From Plasmopara viticola (lineage: Eukaryota; Oomycota; Peronosporomycetes; Peronosporales; Peronosporaceae), in the NCBI GenBank assembly GCA_001695595.3, contig MBPM02000133.1, positions 1-64,000 of the forward strand: DNA of 64,000 nucleotides, written 5' to 3'. The position numbers and the translations under genes were made by a program. The notes beneath the pieces were generated by a model. The model had not been told where the DNA came from. It saw nothing but the letters and a program-made list of their open reading frames with translations, and made no database searches. The first letter of the stretch is position 1. Each line of letters begins with the position of its first letter. Positions 24,331 through 36,007 of the stretch are shown here, in pieces.

Positions 24331-27300
24331 ACACCGTAGCGCTCAATCAATTTACCGTGGAGTAAAAGATGCCACAATAAACAGAAGAGTGCAGTCCACG
24401 GATAAAGACGTATTTTTTTACTTCATCAACCCATATGCTCACGAAATTTGCGTTTCTTTAGGCTCTCAAAGTACATGAGACTATCCTTAACGTCGTATTA
24501 ATGGCACTGGCATTATCTTCGGCCATCAGTGAGAGTAATGCGTACAAATGTATAATTGTTATTTACCAAGCGTAATGTAATTTCTTGTATTACAAAGTGC
24601 TTAAGCTGAGCGTTCACTAGCATGGACGCAGACGATGGATTAGCTATGTAGCGCGACAGAGAATCAGTCCAGCTTCGGTGAGCTGTTATCCACTCTGTAT
24701 TACTTTCCTCTAGCGATGTTGTCATCGAACCAACAATGACAAAAATTTACAGCTGTTGCTGATTAAGTTTATTGACGCGCTCGTAGTTGGGTAACAACAC
24801 CTTTAGAAATTCACACGTGTAAAAAAACCTGCTAAACTTTTTATAGAAGGTGTCGTGAGTTGAAGCCAAGACTGTTCTACTCAGAGCGTAAGTTCGTCCA
24901 GAAAGCGCAGGCAAAAGTAGCAAAAGCGGATGGAGTTTACTGAAAAATTGTTCTGACAGCCTCTTTAACAACTCGCTGTGTGTACTCAATCGTTGCCAAA
25001 CTAGCAAAGGCCCACTTATTTTTGCACTACTCCTGGCTTCTCACTGCCTTTCTAGCAGACTTGTCCTGCTCAACGTACTTGATCGAGCAGCAAAATTGTA
25101 CCTTATAAGGGCTGTTGCTCGTTCTTGTTGAGAAAATTTAGCACTAGCATGCTACCATGAATTGCATTATTGTATTAAAGTACATAATTACGCTTAAGTG
25201 AGAGCTTAATATCGCTCATAGCATGGATATCATCAGAAAGTCAAACCGCAGAAGCTCCTTTCCAGAGCCCATCAATAATAGAGGATCTCTTTTTTTCTAT
25301 ATTTACTAAATTTGTCGTAGGCTTTTCCAAGGTCAATGCCTGCACGGATTTCAGCCACCCAAACTAGATGGCTCTTTAGGGCTCTCGTCTAGCCAATGTA
25401 AATGAGCTAATAATAGCAATCCTGTTTATGGTTACAGAATTAAATACTATGGCGTTTCGGACACGATAGTGTCACATAGAGATATTTGACTTGTCCGTGC
25501 ATTATGCTTAAAGTAACGTATAACCACGTGTTGACGTCTCTAATAGACCATCCATCTGCATACAGATCACCAGACCGAAAATGTCAATTGTGTGCACTGA
25601 TACAATTGCATAATATGTGCATGAAGCGCAATATTTGAGGAACCAACAGCTTTTGATGCTGAGCTTACGCTCAACAACGCGGCTCACGCAGTTATATGCT
25701 CTACCCTATAAACGTACGCCAAAAATCTGCTTTGGCAAATGCTTCTGAGAAAAGCGGAGAGTGATTATTTCCTTGCGAAAACAGCTACCGAAAATTACAA
25801 ATCTAACTGAGCGCATTTAGCAGGGCAAGGGATGCGATTAAATCTACCCACGAGGAACAAGAAAAAAATCTTGAATAAACATGGACATATGTTTATTCGA
25901 GAATCTTTCTCGGACACATGGACATAATTTTGCACCTGAAATTTATACCGCTAAAAAGATAAATTTGGTATCTTTTAGCAATAAAAGCTCATTTTATCGA
26001 ACCTTTTACGGTCCTGAAAACGCATGGGTTGTCGCAAATCGTCGACCTGCCCGAGACGATGTTGAAGCAACCATGTGTCGTCTTAAAGGGCAATGCGATT
26101 CGCAATAGTTCGAGTTTCGTATGAGTCCTGAATTGGCCATCTTGCTGGAAAGACAAATATGGGAGATCATATTGCAGCCGATAGTACCACAGTATTCGAG
26201 ATAAGACTCAAGGTCCAAGTACTTATGAAGGTATCTTGTGATGAGACACACGTTGGTCAATATGACTGTAAAGTTAATGAGTCATATGGCCAAAGAACAT
26301 TTGAGGGTTTCGAAAGTTCAAAAGGAGCCGCGGTCCGTTTACGTAGGCCGACTCCCATAGTAATAATAGGTATGTACATTCGGTCGCGCTTGAGCTAGTA
26401 CTTCTCATGAAAATAGAGCAAGACGGGTACTTTTTTTCAGTCAGCATTAATATGGAGTATGTCGTGAAGCAAAGGTGTTATCACGAGTGCCAAAAATGTC
26501 GTGTAACTTGACGCGATAATTACGCTCCATCGAGCTTGTTTGCGCCATTGGAATGGCTTAGGCATGATTTCTCGAAAGTCAACGTGGTCTGGAATCAGAG
26601 ACAGCGAGTGCTACAGATGTTAGCCGAGCTTTTTGGTCGTGTGTTGTGCTAATGTAGGGGCGAGTGTGCTTACGGTCCTAGCGTCTGTCTTGTCAATATT
26701 CTCAAGCCAAGACATTTCGGTCGTAGGTTCTCTCCCACCGACCAAGTATGTAATTTGTACTCCAAGCTTACAGGCGAAAACAAACGAAATCGATGTGTTT
26801 GGGTTCAGGATGTAGCACCCCGAAGGCTTCTCGTTTCTCAGAATCGGTTCTTTAGCAGTGGTAGTGACAGCGCTTAAGAGTTCTCGTGACTACCTTGAAG
26901 TCTCCATACCGAGTGCAAGCCATGTTTTTCAGCGCCAAATAATACACTCCTTGAACGGGATTAGATGCGGTGCGTGTAGCCATCGTAATGCCACATTCAT
27001 GCAATCATTCCCTGCAATTATATATTGACCTTTTGGGAGGTGACGTTTGTAGAGCCTTTTTGGCGCATGAAGTGAATGATCATACTGCTCAGTAGCTAAT
27101 ATTTATCGGCTGGGGAGTAAGTTGACCTCTTCACTGTTGGACCTGTCGTCCAGAAGCGAGTAGATTTCTCACGGGACGGGGACTTACGTCGATATTCGGC
27201 GGTGGTCGAGTCACGTAGCTCTAAGTATCTTTGGCCATTGAGCTTATACAAGGAATGTACCGAGAGTTATTGTCTGAGCTGACCCTTTTCCTTCTGGTCC

Positions 27301-27868
27301 CTTAGTTTGACGATCTTATGAACAAGAGCATCGTAGGTCAAGTTCTTGCCACAGGGAGCCAAAGATCCCTCTTTCCTTTTAATGAAACCTGTTGCATGGC
27401 CGGTGAGTATGACATCGAGCTTAACACTTGTTAAAGCGAATCCTTGGGCAATGAGCGGCGATCTGCTAATCGAGGCGTCTTCGCAGCACCAGCGGACGAA
27501 GAGGCAGACAACTTTTAGCCAGAGCGTCCTCTCTGCTCCTCGTCATTATAATCACACAGTATTTTAGAGTATTTTAAGACTTTTTTCCGCCTGAGTGACC
27601 TGTTGGGCCAACTTTTAGATATTTGCCGCCCAGGGCACAGGCCCATCATTGGTGGTAGTTGCTGTTGAAGCAGGCTCAGCCTCGTACAAAAAGACCAATT
27701 TTAGTGCAGGGGCTTCTTTGCAAACTTTATTATTTCAATGCGACCCGGGCTGCATTTTTGGTCATCGCGATGACATAACGGAAGTTTTGTTTAATGTTCG
27801 GAGAGTGACGGAATGCACTGACCATTTTCAATCCCAAAAATTCACAATTACAGTACGTAAATATAGAA
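24331..27868. other. Gene desert
   Basis: I see no supportable gene or RNA. Frames are short and lack motifs; the AT-rich composition matches the other retroelement-derived deserts in the window. Confidence 0.5.
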
Positions 27869-29490
27869 ATGTTCTTTAAAAATATACAGTCTGTTGTCAC
27901 TACATCTCGAGCGATGGACCCCCCTTGTGCTGCACTTGACCCCAACCTAGCCTCAACACTAACAATCGATGACGTATGGAAGCTCAAGATCAGTAGCTGT
28001 GCAGCTTTACGCACCTTCGAAGCTCAGCGCAGCGCACAGATCGACAAGTTACAAGTACGGGATCGTGCCTATTGGCGTCAATTTCAGGACGAAATTCGTC
28101 ATGGAGGCGAAGAAAACGCTCGGTTACTGAAGTTTTTTACGCTACGAATACAGGCTGATTTGTCTTATGCAGAGGCGCTTCAGCAGACGCGCACGGCGCT
28201 GGAAGCTTCGGGAGGGGCGGACGTAAATGGAGCAGTTGGGACGGACCAGTTGAACGTGCAGTCGTCAGTTTCCAGGGCATTACATGCGTTAGGCGAAATT
28301 CAGACGCAATTGGCTGAAAAAGTCGTTCAATTGACGACAGTTGTAAAGCGAGAAGTGATGATCAAGCCGCTAGAAGAGATGGTGGCCACGTACAAGGAGC
28401 GCGTTGCGACCATGGTAACAGAAGGCGATAGATTAGACACGATGCTGTTCCATTCGCAAAAGCATGTAGTAACTGCGTTTGAAAAGTACGAAGAAGTATT
28501 TATCGAGATGGAGAGAAATGAGAAGACTAGGACTAGTACGGACTCAGCAATACAATACGATTTGTGGTTGGCCGAGATGAATTACTGCATTTATGTACAG
28601 AAGCTGCAGCAATGCCGAGTGGAGTATGTGACGGGAATGGCTGCACTTTTTCAGCAATACAAGTCGATGGAGCTCTGGAGAGCGTCTGTGATTCAGACTG
28701 CGCTAGACACGTACATTCGTAAGCAGAAATTAACTTATGTCGAGATGGCCGGGGCGATGACAGAACCTTTAGCTGCTGCACAGGTATGGAGGGGTACAAG
28801 TGGAGTGTTTGTATGTGGTACATGTGGATCTTACGGTGTTTTGCGGGCGTAGCGTGTTGATCCAGAACGAGATCTATTGCGAAGTGTACGAAGGATACCA
28901 AAGAATGTACGTCAGTTACTCGTCACACTTTATCGTGTTAGTTTCCGTACTGACCATGTTGTCCGATGGCACTGAAGTATACCGCAGCTGCGCTTTCTGC
29001 ATCGGATGATAGAGACGCCCAACTGTTTGCGACTCTTCGGTCTCCTATCGCAAGTCCTTTATTAGTACGATGTGGATTCCTTAAGCACCAAGTTTGCGGA
29101 TCGCTGTTTACGTCGTGGAAAGACGTCTTGTGTGCCATTACACAAGACGGTTGTTTGCATCTGCTTGACTTAAAAGAGAACACTACACGTTCAATATCAA
29201 AGTCAAGAGAGGCGATGCTTGGGGCTATAGCAACAAATGAGCTGACGACAGAGGTGAACTGCCAGTCGGTTTGTCTGGCAAATTGCCGTATTGAGATCTT
29301 GGGCAAAAGCGCGACGCCGAGTTTTGAAGTGACGGAAGTGTCTCTTCCTTCCGGACTTCTGAGCAGCATGCTGCGCTCTGGAGTCTCTCGGACGCTGACG
29401 TTCCAATGCCCGAATCAAAGTGATCTTATCGAGTGGGTCGTCGCTGCTAAGCTGTTTATTTCGGTTGGTTCATCTATGGTGAATCGATAA
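27869..29490 (+). CDS. F-BAR and PH domain protein
   Basis: Predicted membrane-curvature protein linking plasma or endocytic membranes to the cytoskeleton; the role is inferred from domains. Exons are 27869-28783, 28853-28906 and 28978-29490. Intron 1 (GTATGG...TAG, 69 bp) and intron 2 (GTACGT...AAG, 71 bp, with a TACTGAC branch-point-like site) leave all phases consistent, for about 493 aa. Residues ~40-300 look like an F-BAR/FCH helical domain: AYWRQFQDEIRHGGEENARL and YEEVFIEMERNEKT flank long charged helices. Exon 3 holds a PH domain (PLLVRCGFLKHQVCGSLF, SWKDVLCAITQDGCLHLLDL, DLIEWVVAAKLF). The middle exon is only 54 bp. A start at 27914 (MDPPCAALDPN) is equally plausible and removes 15 residues. 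Confidence 0.75.
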
Positions 29491-29910
29491 TCGAGCAGCG
29501 GCGTATGTTTTGCCGATTGCAATGGATGCGAACTGTAAGTTGACTTTGCGCCGTCGAAAATCTAAATTAACAAATCGATCGTGTTACCGTTTATCCATAG
29601 TTTCGCATCCTCGACACCAGTCGTATCATACTTGGACTTAGACTTAATGTTGCTGATTCGTCACGCCCTACGTCCTCGCTGGGCGTGTTAATTTTTTTAA
29701 AAGTTACGGTCAGTCGTTTATTATTTTTATCAAGGCAGATCTGACCGATTAAAGTATACCATCCTTTCTAGTTTGTAAATACCACCCGACCTATCTTGAA
29801 AACAGGGTTAACATCTCATGGCTTTCGGTCTGTGGGAAAATTGGAAATTTATTAACTTTTCCGATTATTTCTAAGCTAAAATTTAAGCTATGATAGTAAA
29901 CTGAATATAT

Positions 29911-29943
29911 AAGCGTTGGCCATGGTTCTCATGGCCAACGTTT
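29911..29943. repeat. Short hairpin-forming inverted repeat
   Basis: Arms aagcgttggccat (29911-29923) and atggccaacgttt (29931-29943) pair over 13 positions with one G-T wobble, leaving a 7-base loop. It lies 420 bp past the F-BAR/PH stop codon, too far to call a transcription terminator confidently. Confidence 0.6.
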
Positions 29944-31544
29944 TATATTTAGTTTACCATGGCTCATGGTCCTTGCACATCCAGACGACTTTGCCGTAGT
30001 GTGTAGGCTTATCAATGTACGACAGCGAAAGAAGTACACAGTGAAGTATTTTAAACGCTGAATGGCGAAGAGACTATCGATTTGGACCAGTGAGCGGGGC
30101 GGATGGAATTGCGGTGAATAAAGACCAAAATACTCGCTCAATACAGTCACATTTGTGTGGCTATAAAAAGCTTTGATTGCGGGTAAATCTCTGCTTGAGG
30201 TCTTGATGCTTAATAGCTTGATAATTGTGTGATTATTAATCTACGGTCTCGAAGCCGTGTCGTTGGAAATGCATCTCAGTTCGAGTGTAGAACCAATCAC
30301 GAGGGGAAAGCTGATGCGCGAAAACTTGATAACTTAAGTCTCATGATTTGTCTTGATAGTCTGCACTTGAGTAGTCAGGATAGAGACAAAGTGTAGAATC
30401 TTCGATAATGTTGTTCAGCGTGCAACTGAACAAAGATAGTACGATGGCGGAGGGCCAAAACGCTTGGAGGCATTACTTGATCTTGAAGTTGAGTCAGTGG
30501 ACTCTAAATTGCGATCGGAGTGTGCACGTCTTGATTTTTCGCGTCATATATACCGGTCTGTGTGGCGTTCAGCCATCCAACTGGTAGTATTTATTTGGCG
30601 GGGCAACCACACTACCTACCTTCAGATGTTTGAAATTAAATCTTTTTCATTATCACTCAGAGCGCCTCGTCCAGTGACTAATAACTGAGCCACAGTGCTA
30701 CGTATTCAATTAAGGCTTCAAAGGACATTGCGCTCAAAAAGCGATTTAAAATTGTTGGATCAATTTAGCGCTCGTCGGTCATCCGAGGTAAGACGTATAG
30801 TTTTGTATGTTCTCACTCTAGGCGGCTCAAACTGCATATGTGGATTCCGCTTACAAAAACATTGTGGCAACGAGTGATACTTTTGACGAATGCGTATTAT
30901 TGAGCTTTGCTGAGTTATAGAACTGCCAACAGTCAATAAGTACAAAATTTTGTGCTTGAAATTCATAGGTGTTGCGACCTATGTTGACCGTTTGGAACAT
31001 AATGAGTGTGCCAGAGTGTTGACACAGCAGCGCTAGTCCTCAACCGTAACATAAACTGTCAGATTCGATTGTCTCTGACCAAAATCGTTTATTTTTGGAG
31101 ATGAGTTTCTAAGTTGCTTCCTACCGGGTACGAGATGCTTTTCGCAGACCATCCGGATATCAAACCTCAGACATGATGAGTTGTTTGCGTAGACAAATTC
31201 GCGTTGTGCTGGGTGTGCTAGATTACGCCGATGCATTGGAGCAGCATGCTCTCACTCGCTGACGTCACTAAAAATTGCCGTTTATGCCTTAACAAGCTAC
31301 ACGCCTTATACGTGAACGGACTAGCTTATCCTATGCTAACACAGAGTTTTGGCCGAGCGGATTGATGGTATCAGCCTTTTACAATTTGTAAATAATCCAA
31401 AGGATTAGAGTCCTAAGACGCGTACGCGGCATCTAAATAAAATGTTAAAAAAATTAGAGAAATGCTCCGACAAATGAGGTAGAGAATTTAGTTCGAATTT
31501 TAACTTGGTGCTGTTTCATTTTATTAATGTATGTGCAGGTGCAA

Positions 31545-31700
31545 TGATCGCCGAGTTAATGCTAAATTGTGCTCACGCTTTACTGGACAATAGTCAAAAG
31601 AGACTCAAATATGTGCGCTTCACATTCCAAACGGGGTAAGAACTTACCGCGTGTTTCATGCGGGGTTACTCAAGCTGTACTTTAAATTAAGCTCAGGTAA
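31545..31700 (+). mobile_element. Ty3/gypsy integrase C-terminal relic
   Basis: Reading from about 31554: NDRRVNAKLCSRFTG, then one stop, then ALHIPNGVRTYRVFHAGLLK. This matches the conserved KL-SRF-GPF...HPVFHVSLLKPY block at the end of gypsy integrases. The relic keeps its reading frame except for one nonsense codon, so it is less decayed than the others. Confidence 0.5.
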
Positions 31701-33838
31701 ATGCAAACGCGTTGTTGCTGGGTCGTACGCTCCCTTCAAGAGCTTTCTGGGGCTACAAGCTTGATATACACAAGACTTTTCGTGGTACTGTAGACAATAT
31801 GATCGTAGTGATCAGCAACCTCAACGAGTTTATACTTCTGACTGATCGGACCGGATTTGTGGGAGCCGTGAGCAGAGCCCATCTTGAGGTCTTTGGTGGC
31901 TAGTGTCCAATAAATGATTAGAGGGTGGGGCTAGGCGTTGAGGTTCATTGATCATGAAACAAAAGCCCGCTTGCAGTCGACGACGTATCTTTAGCCAATC
32001 AAGCTTATACTGACGGTACTGGAAGTACAATATCAATATAAGAACAGATGCGGAATGCAAGGCGAGCGTAGTTAGTACAATATTCGTTTGCGATCTCTTG
32101 ATGTATAACGCACGGTTAACTTAGGTGAGCGCGGCAGGATGATACTTTGTCCTCACCCTTCATACCTTTTAATCTCGAGGCTAACAAATTGTAGAAATCA
32201 ATGAGGTTTGGACCTTGCTCATTCTGAGAAAATAGTGATCAACGCACGCGGAGGAAGTATGCTTGATGTGCAATTAAATCGTCATTCGACAGCGCAGCGT
32301 ACTTACATCGTGGTAAATAACAATATAAGCTTGGCTCGTATCCAATGAATTCTGCCAGCGATGCTTTAGGTAGGTAATCGATCGACCTGGTGTATGCACT
32401 GTGAAACGTGTTTTGAAGTTGATATAGAGGTTTCTGAGAAGCGGCAAAATTTAGACGGTGATGTTTATTAGACACAAAGTTCCGTAAATGTTTGACTTGT
32501 ATGGACTTACGGATACAAAGTCTTGATAACGTAGAATTTATCCTAATTACGCGTACCTTTTGTATGTCACATTACCTTATTGTACGATACAAGTCAAGTG
32601 ATCTAATATATAGTAAAACTAACAAGCAGGCAGCGCATAGTGCTAAAATTAGCAAACAAAAGCAGTGCATGATCTGAGACATTTGTTTAATGCAAATTGC
32701 TATGTCAGTCAACTATACACTTAGGTCTGTTGTAACAATAACACCTAATTTTTGGCTTGACTTTGTTTTGAACTTCTTTATACTCTTTCTACCATTCTTT
32801 CTAAAGTTGGTTCAAGTGCCTACGTCACAGTCTGATGTATGGTATGGTGAATAACGTAGCGCAAGTCACGCTTGTTCCAAAAGCTACAGTAGCAATCAAT
32901 ACATTGTCCTGGATACCACAGTGAGGGCTACAAGGACGCCTTTGCTGCTTTCTTGTACTAAAAATCACGAAATATGCTAAATCTACGAGGCAAAAAATCG
33001 GTTATGTGCCAAACATAGTCGGGCCCTTGTTTTTGTAAGAATCATTGATTTGCCATCAGAGTTTTATCCCTGAAATCTCGTGACTTTTTTCTGCGCACTC
33101 GTCAACCATTTTTAGGACTCCCATTCCTGGAACCGAAAAACCATTTGAATATTTAAGCCAACACAAATAGCTACTCTTAGCCATTTTATCCTGGAGTTGT
33201 TGTGAAGAGGACGACTGCTCAAGAGGGAGCCATCGTGACTGTAGTAAGACGATACACCACTTTAAATTGCATCAGTCTGATCAATGCTGGCCGACATGGA
33301 GTAAATGCTTTTTTTTTTTATTGGACGTTTAATTTTTTTCTGCAATTTACAGGTCTGCAATTTTAAAATAATTTCTTATTTACAAGCTCATTTTTTTCTA
33401 ATCACGATTATTACTCCACTTTTTTGAGTCAATTCTCTAAAAAATTAAAAAAATAATGATCATCCTACTGCTAAATACAAAAGGGATGAAGTTTTGGCAG
33501 CGAATATAGTCCCTTACCTAGTATTAAAGGTAACATAAATATTGTATTTTAATAAATCAGTCTTCAAATTGCACTTTGTGGCTCACTTTGACAACGATCA
33601 TTGTAATTTTGTCTTTTTGCACATTTCCTGCATGCAAGGCGCTATGTGACCATGTTACACGTGTCGTATTAATTTTCGACGCACTGTTTCTTTCTTTTTT
33701 TAGAAAATGCGCGCGCCCGGTGAGCCTATCTCCATAATTAGCTGCAGCTACTTAATTTGTTTAGAATGCACATTACTATATTCTCGGTTTAAATGCAGGT
33801 AATTCGTAACATGATCCGAGGAGGGTCCCTAAGTACAG

Positions 33839-35638
33839 CTATTTAAGATCCGTCAAGCCATGTTCTTCAAATACGGTTTTGAGCTCAGCAATGATGAGCA
33901 CCAACTCAGCATGCACTTTACTTAAAGGTTCCATCGCATCGCCTTCGCCCACATAAAGCGCGCTCAAAATTTGACTACGCGTGGGAATAGAGCCTAGAGC
34001 CGTGTTGACACCTTTACGCACAAGCCACGGGTGGCGCTTGCCCAGAGTTTCTTCGTACGCTTTGCTTGCACCATTGTAGCAGTCATCGTCTGTGGACTCG
34101 AGCAATGTGAGACGGATGCATGCCTCTACGAATTGAACGAACCACAGCAGACGCAACAAACACCGCGAGCACGATGGTTTTTTCTTTCCACCTACATCAG
34201 CAATGCCGAGACTCACTTCATAATCAATCACTGCCTTGACACTCTGTTGCTTCCACGTATTAGATGACGCTGGTACAGGCCACGCCTCCACATTGTGCTC
34301 AATTGCCGTAAAGTAGGCTCCCACGGTACTACCCGCAAATGAGGTGGCACGGCCGAAGACGCCAAGAAACCCGCAGATGACGTTGCACGTGGCCATAAAG
34401 GATCCGAGACCCAAGTTGCCGTCAGGAGCTCGCGTTTTGGTGCCTACTTCCAATGATAGGACTAGCTTCTCCAATGTAAACTTCTCGTCCTCTTGATTTG
34501 GTTCAATCAACGTCACTTCAAGATCGTCATCCTGCGACGTGTGAGGAGACGACGGAGCAGAAGACTCGACCGCACGACGCTGATTGGCTAGAGTTACATC
34601 CGACAAGGATGACTCGGTGTGCTGCTCGACGCTACAACGTCGACGTCGCTTAGTCTTGAGCGGCCGCTTGACGCGCTTCTTGCTGCGTTTAAAACGCGAC
34701 AACTCGTCAAATAGGATCAGACCCAGCAAGTACGTTCCCAACGTACGCATCGAGAGCAAATTGTCTAACACACGCTCCACCAGTGAATAAGGTGGTGGAG
34801 ATAGACTAGAATCAATACTGATGACTTTTCCGTTGACGCCGTTCTTGCGGTTGTAATGGATAACACGTAACGTGACCAGTATTGCAATGATCACGAGCGT
34901 TAGCCAGTGGCGCGTACGGAGATGCGAGACGTGCACGACCCGCTCCCTTACTCCTTGCTTTAAAGTAAAAGCCTGTTTGGTTGGAGAACCCGCATCCAAA
35001 CTAGGACCTTTGTCCTTGGCGTGAACCTTTGACCCCAGCGTCTTTGCCATACCACAGTGACGCCGCGACTGCCCAATTGAATCGGTTTCTTTATGCGCCA
35101 ATACGTTATCACTGTGCGTCAAAAACACATCCGTCGTCGCCACATCTGTTAAAGGCGCCGTGTCTTCGCCACTACCAGTGTCCGTGTGCATGTAATTCTT
35201 TGCACACGGATCACACAGTCGCGAGCCTCGTTTGCGCTCCATCCGACGGTTCAGTTTCCTTCGATTCTTACTGCAGTCGTCACAGATCTTTTGCGCACAC
35301 AATTTACACGTGTGCTTCGCTCGAAACACGGTGAACGACCGCTCGCAAATGTTGCAGCCTTTGCTTTTGCCAACTGCATGCAGATCCTGCGCCACATCTT
35401 CCTCCTCGTCATCTGCGCTTTCATTTAGCTCAAGCGGCGGCGTACTGCTGCGCCTCGCGTGGTTGTCCTTATGTGCCGGACTCTTACGCAACTTGACGTT
35501 CTTGAGCTCGTCCACCATTTTCTGACGCAAGTTGCGACCAGTGCGACTCCCGCTGGTTGCGAATGCGGGCGACACACTGGTAGACGTCATCGCCGATGTC
35601 GACACTGTGAGAATGACCGGCGCGCTCGCTTCGCCCAT
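33839..35638 (-). CDS. FYVE-like zinc-finger / transmembrane / GLTP-domain protein
   Basis: 599 aa, single exon, starting at MGEASAPVILTV. Residues ~92-145 form a FYVE-like Cys-rich finger (CNICERSF, HTCKLCAQKICDDC, SRLCDPC), but the RKHHCR phosphoinositide-binding motif is replaced by RAKHTCK, so PI3P binding is uncertain. A hydrophobic helix follows at ~245-262 (WLTLVIIAILVTLRVI), with a second hydrophobic segment (LGTYLLGLILFDEL) nearer ~300. The C-terminal ~200 residues match the glycolipid transfer protein fold: NLGLGSFMATCNVICGFLGV, then AYEETLGKRHPWLVRKGVNT. GLTP domains move ceramide-containing lipids between membranes, so a membrane-contact lipid-transfer role is inferred. It is divergent from the TMBIM gene across 369 bp. 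Confidence 0.8.
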   Translation of the reverse strand: MGEASAPVILTVSTSAMTSTSVSPAFATSGSRTGRNLRQKMVDELKNVKLRKSPAHKDNHARRSSTPPLELNESADDEEEDVAQDLHAVGKSKGCNICERSFTVFRAKHTCKLCAQKICDDCSKNRRKLNRRMERKRGSRLCDPCAKNYMHTDTGSGEDTAPLTDVATTDVFLTHSDNVLAHKETDSIGQSRRHCGMAKTLGSKVHAKDKGPSLDAGSPTKQAFTLKQGVRERVVHVSHLRTRHWLTLVIIAILVTLRVIHYNRKNGVNGKVISIDSSLSPPPYSLVERVLDNLLSMRTLGTYLLGLILFDELSRFKRSKKRVKRPLKTKRRRRCSVEQHTESSLSDVTLANQRRAVESSAPSSPHTSQDDDLEVTLIEPNQEDEKFTLEKLVLSLEVGTKTRAPDGNLGLGSFMATCNVICGFLGVFGRATSFAGSTVGAYFTAIEHNVEAWPVPASSNTWKQQSVKAVIDYEVSLGIADVGGKKKPSCSRCLLRLLWFVQFVEACIRLTLLESTDDDCYNGASKAYEETLGKRHPWLVRKGVNTALGSIPTRSQILSALYVGEGDAMEPLSKVHAELVLIIAELKTVFEEHGLTDLK

Positions 35639-36007
35639 ACTTGGCTAAAGTTTTGGAATAAAGGCGCGACTTAAGACGTAAAGACGAAGGGAGAAAACTA
35701 AGTGACGCAAATGTACAACTGCAATGCTTCGTGGTATTGCGTACCGAACGCGCACAGCGATTTCCCGGCTCTCTATGCACACAGACGGTAACAGTGGTAT
35801 CGGTGTCAGTTGCATATTCTAGATTCATTGGATTTGCTCCGAAATTGAGGGAGTTTATACCATCGACAGCCTTTCCCCAATATTAAGACTAATAATATAT
35901 ATAATTGTAGCAACATAATTCCTTAAAATATCATGCCACTTGCTGAAACTCCAAATTTGTTATGGTTGCTACAAAAGCTTTGACCTGTCTCCACTCGCAG
36001 GACAAAC
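35639..36007. promoter_or_regulatory. Divergent intergenic region between the GLTP-type and TMBIM genes
   Basis: 369 bp between two start codons on opposite strands. It must hold both promoters and 5' UTRs. A stretch near 35880-35920 is AT-rich. I see no specific binding site that I can name. Confidence 0.4.

Larger units (their letters stand above)
29491..33838. other. Gene desert between islands
   Basis: No supportable gene apart from the gypsy integrase relic near 31.6 kb. The last 600 bp before the GLTP-type gene are strongly AT-rich with homopolymer runs. Confidence 0.5.
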
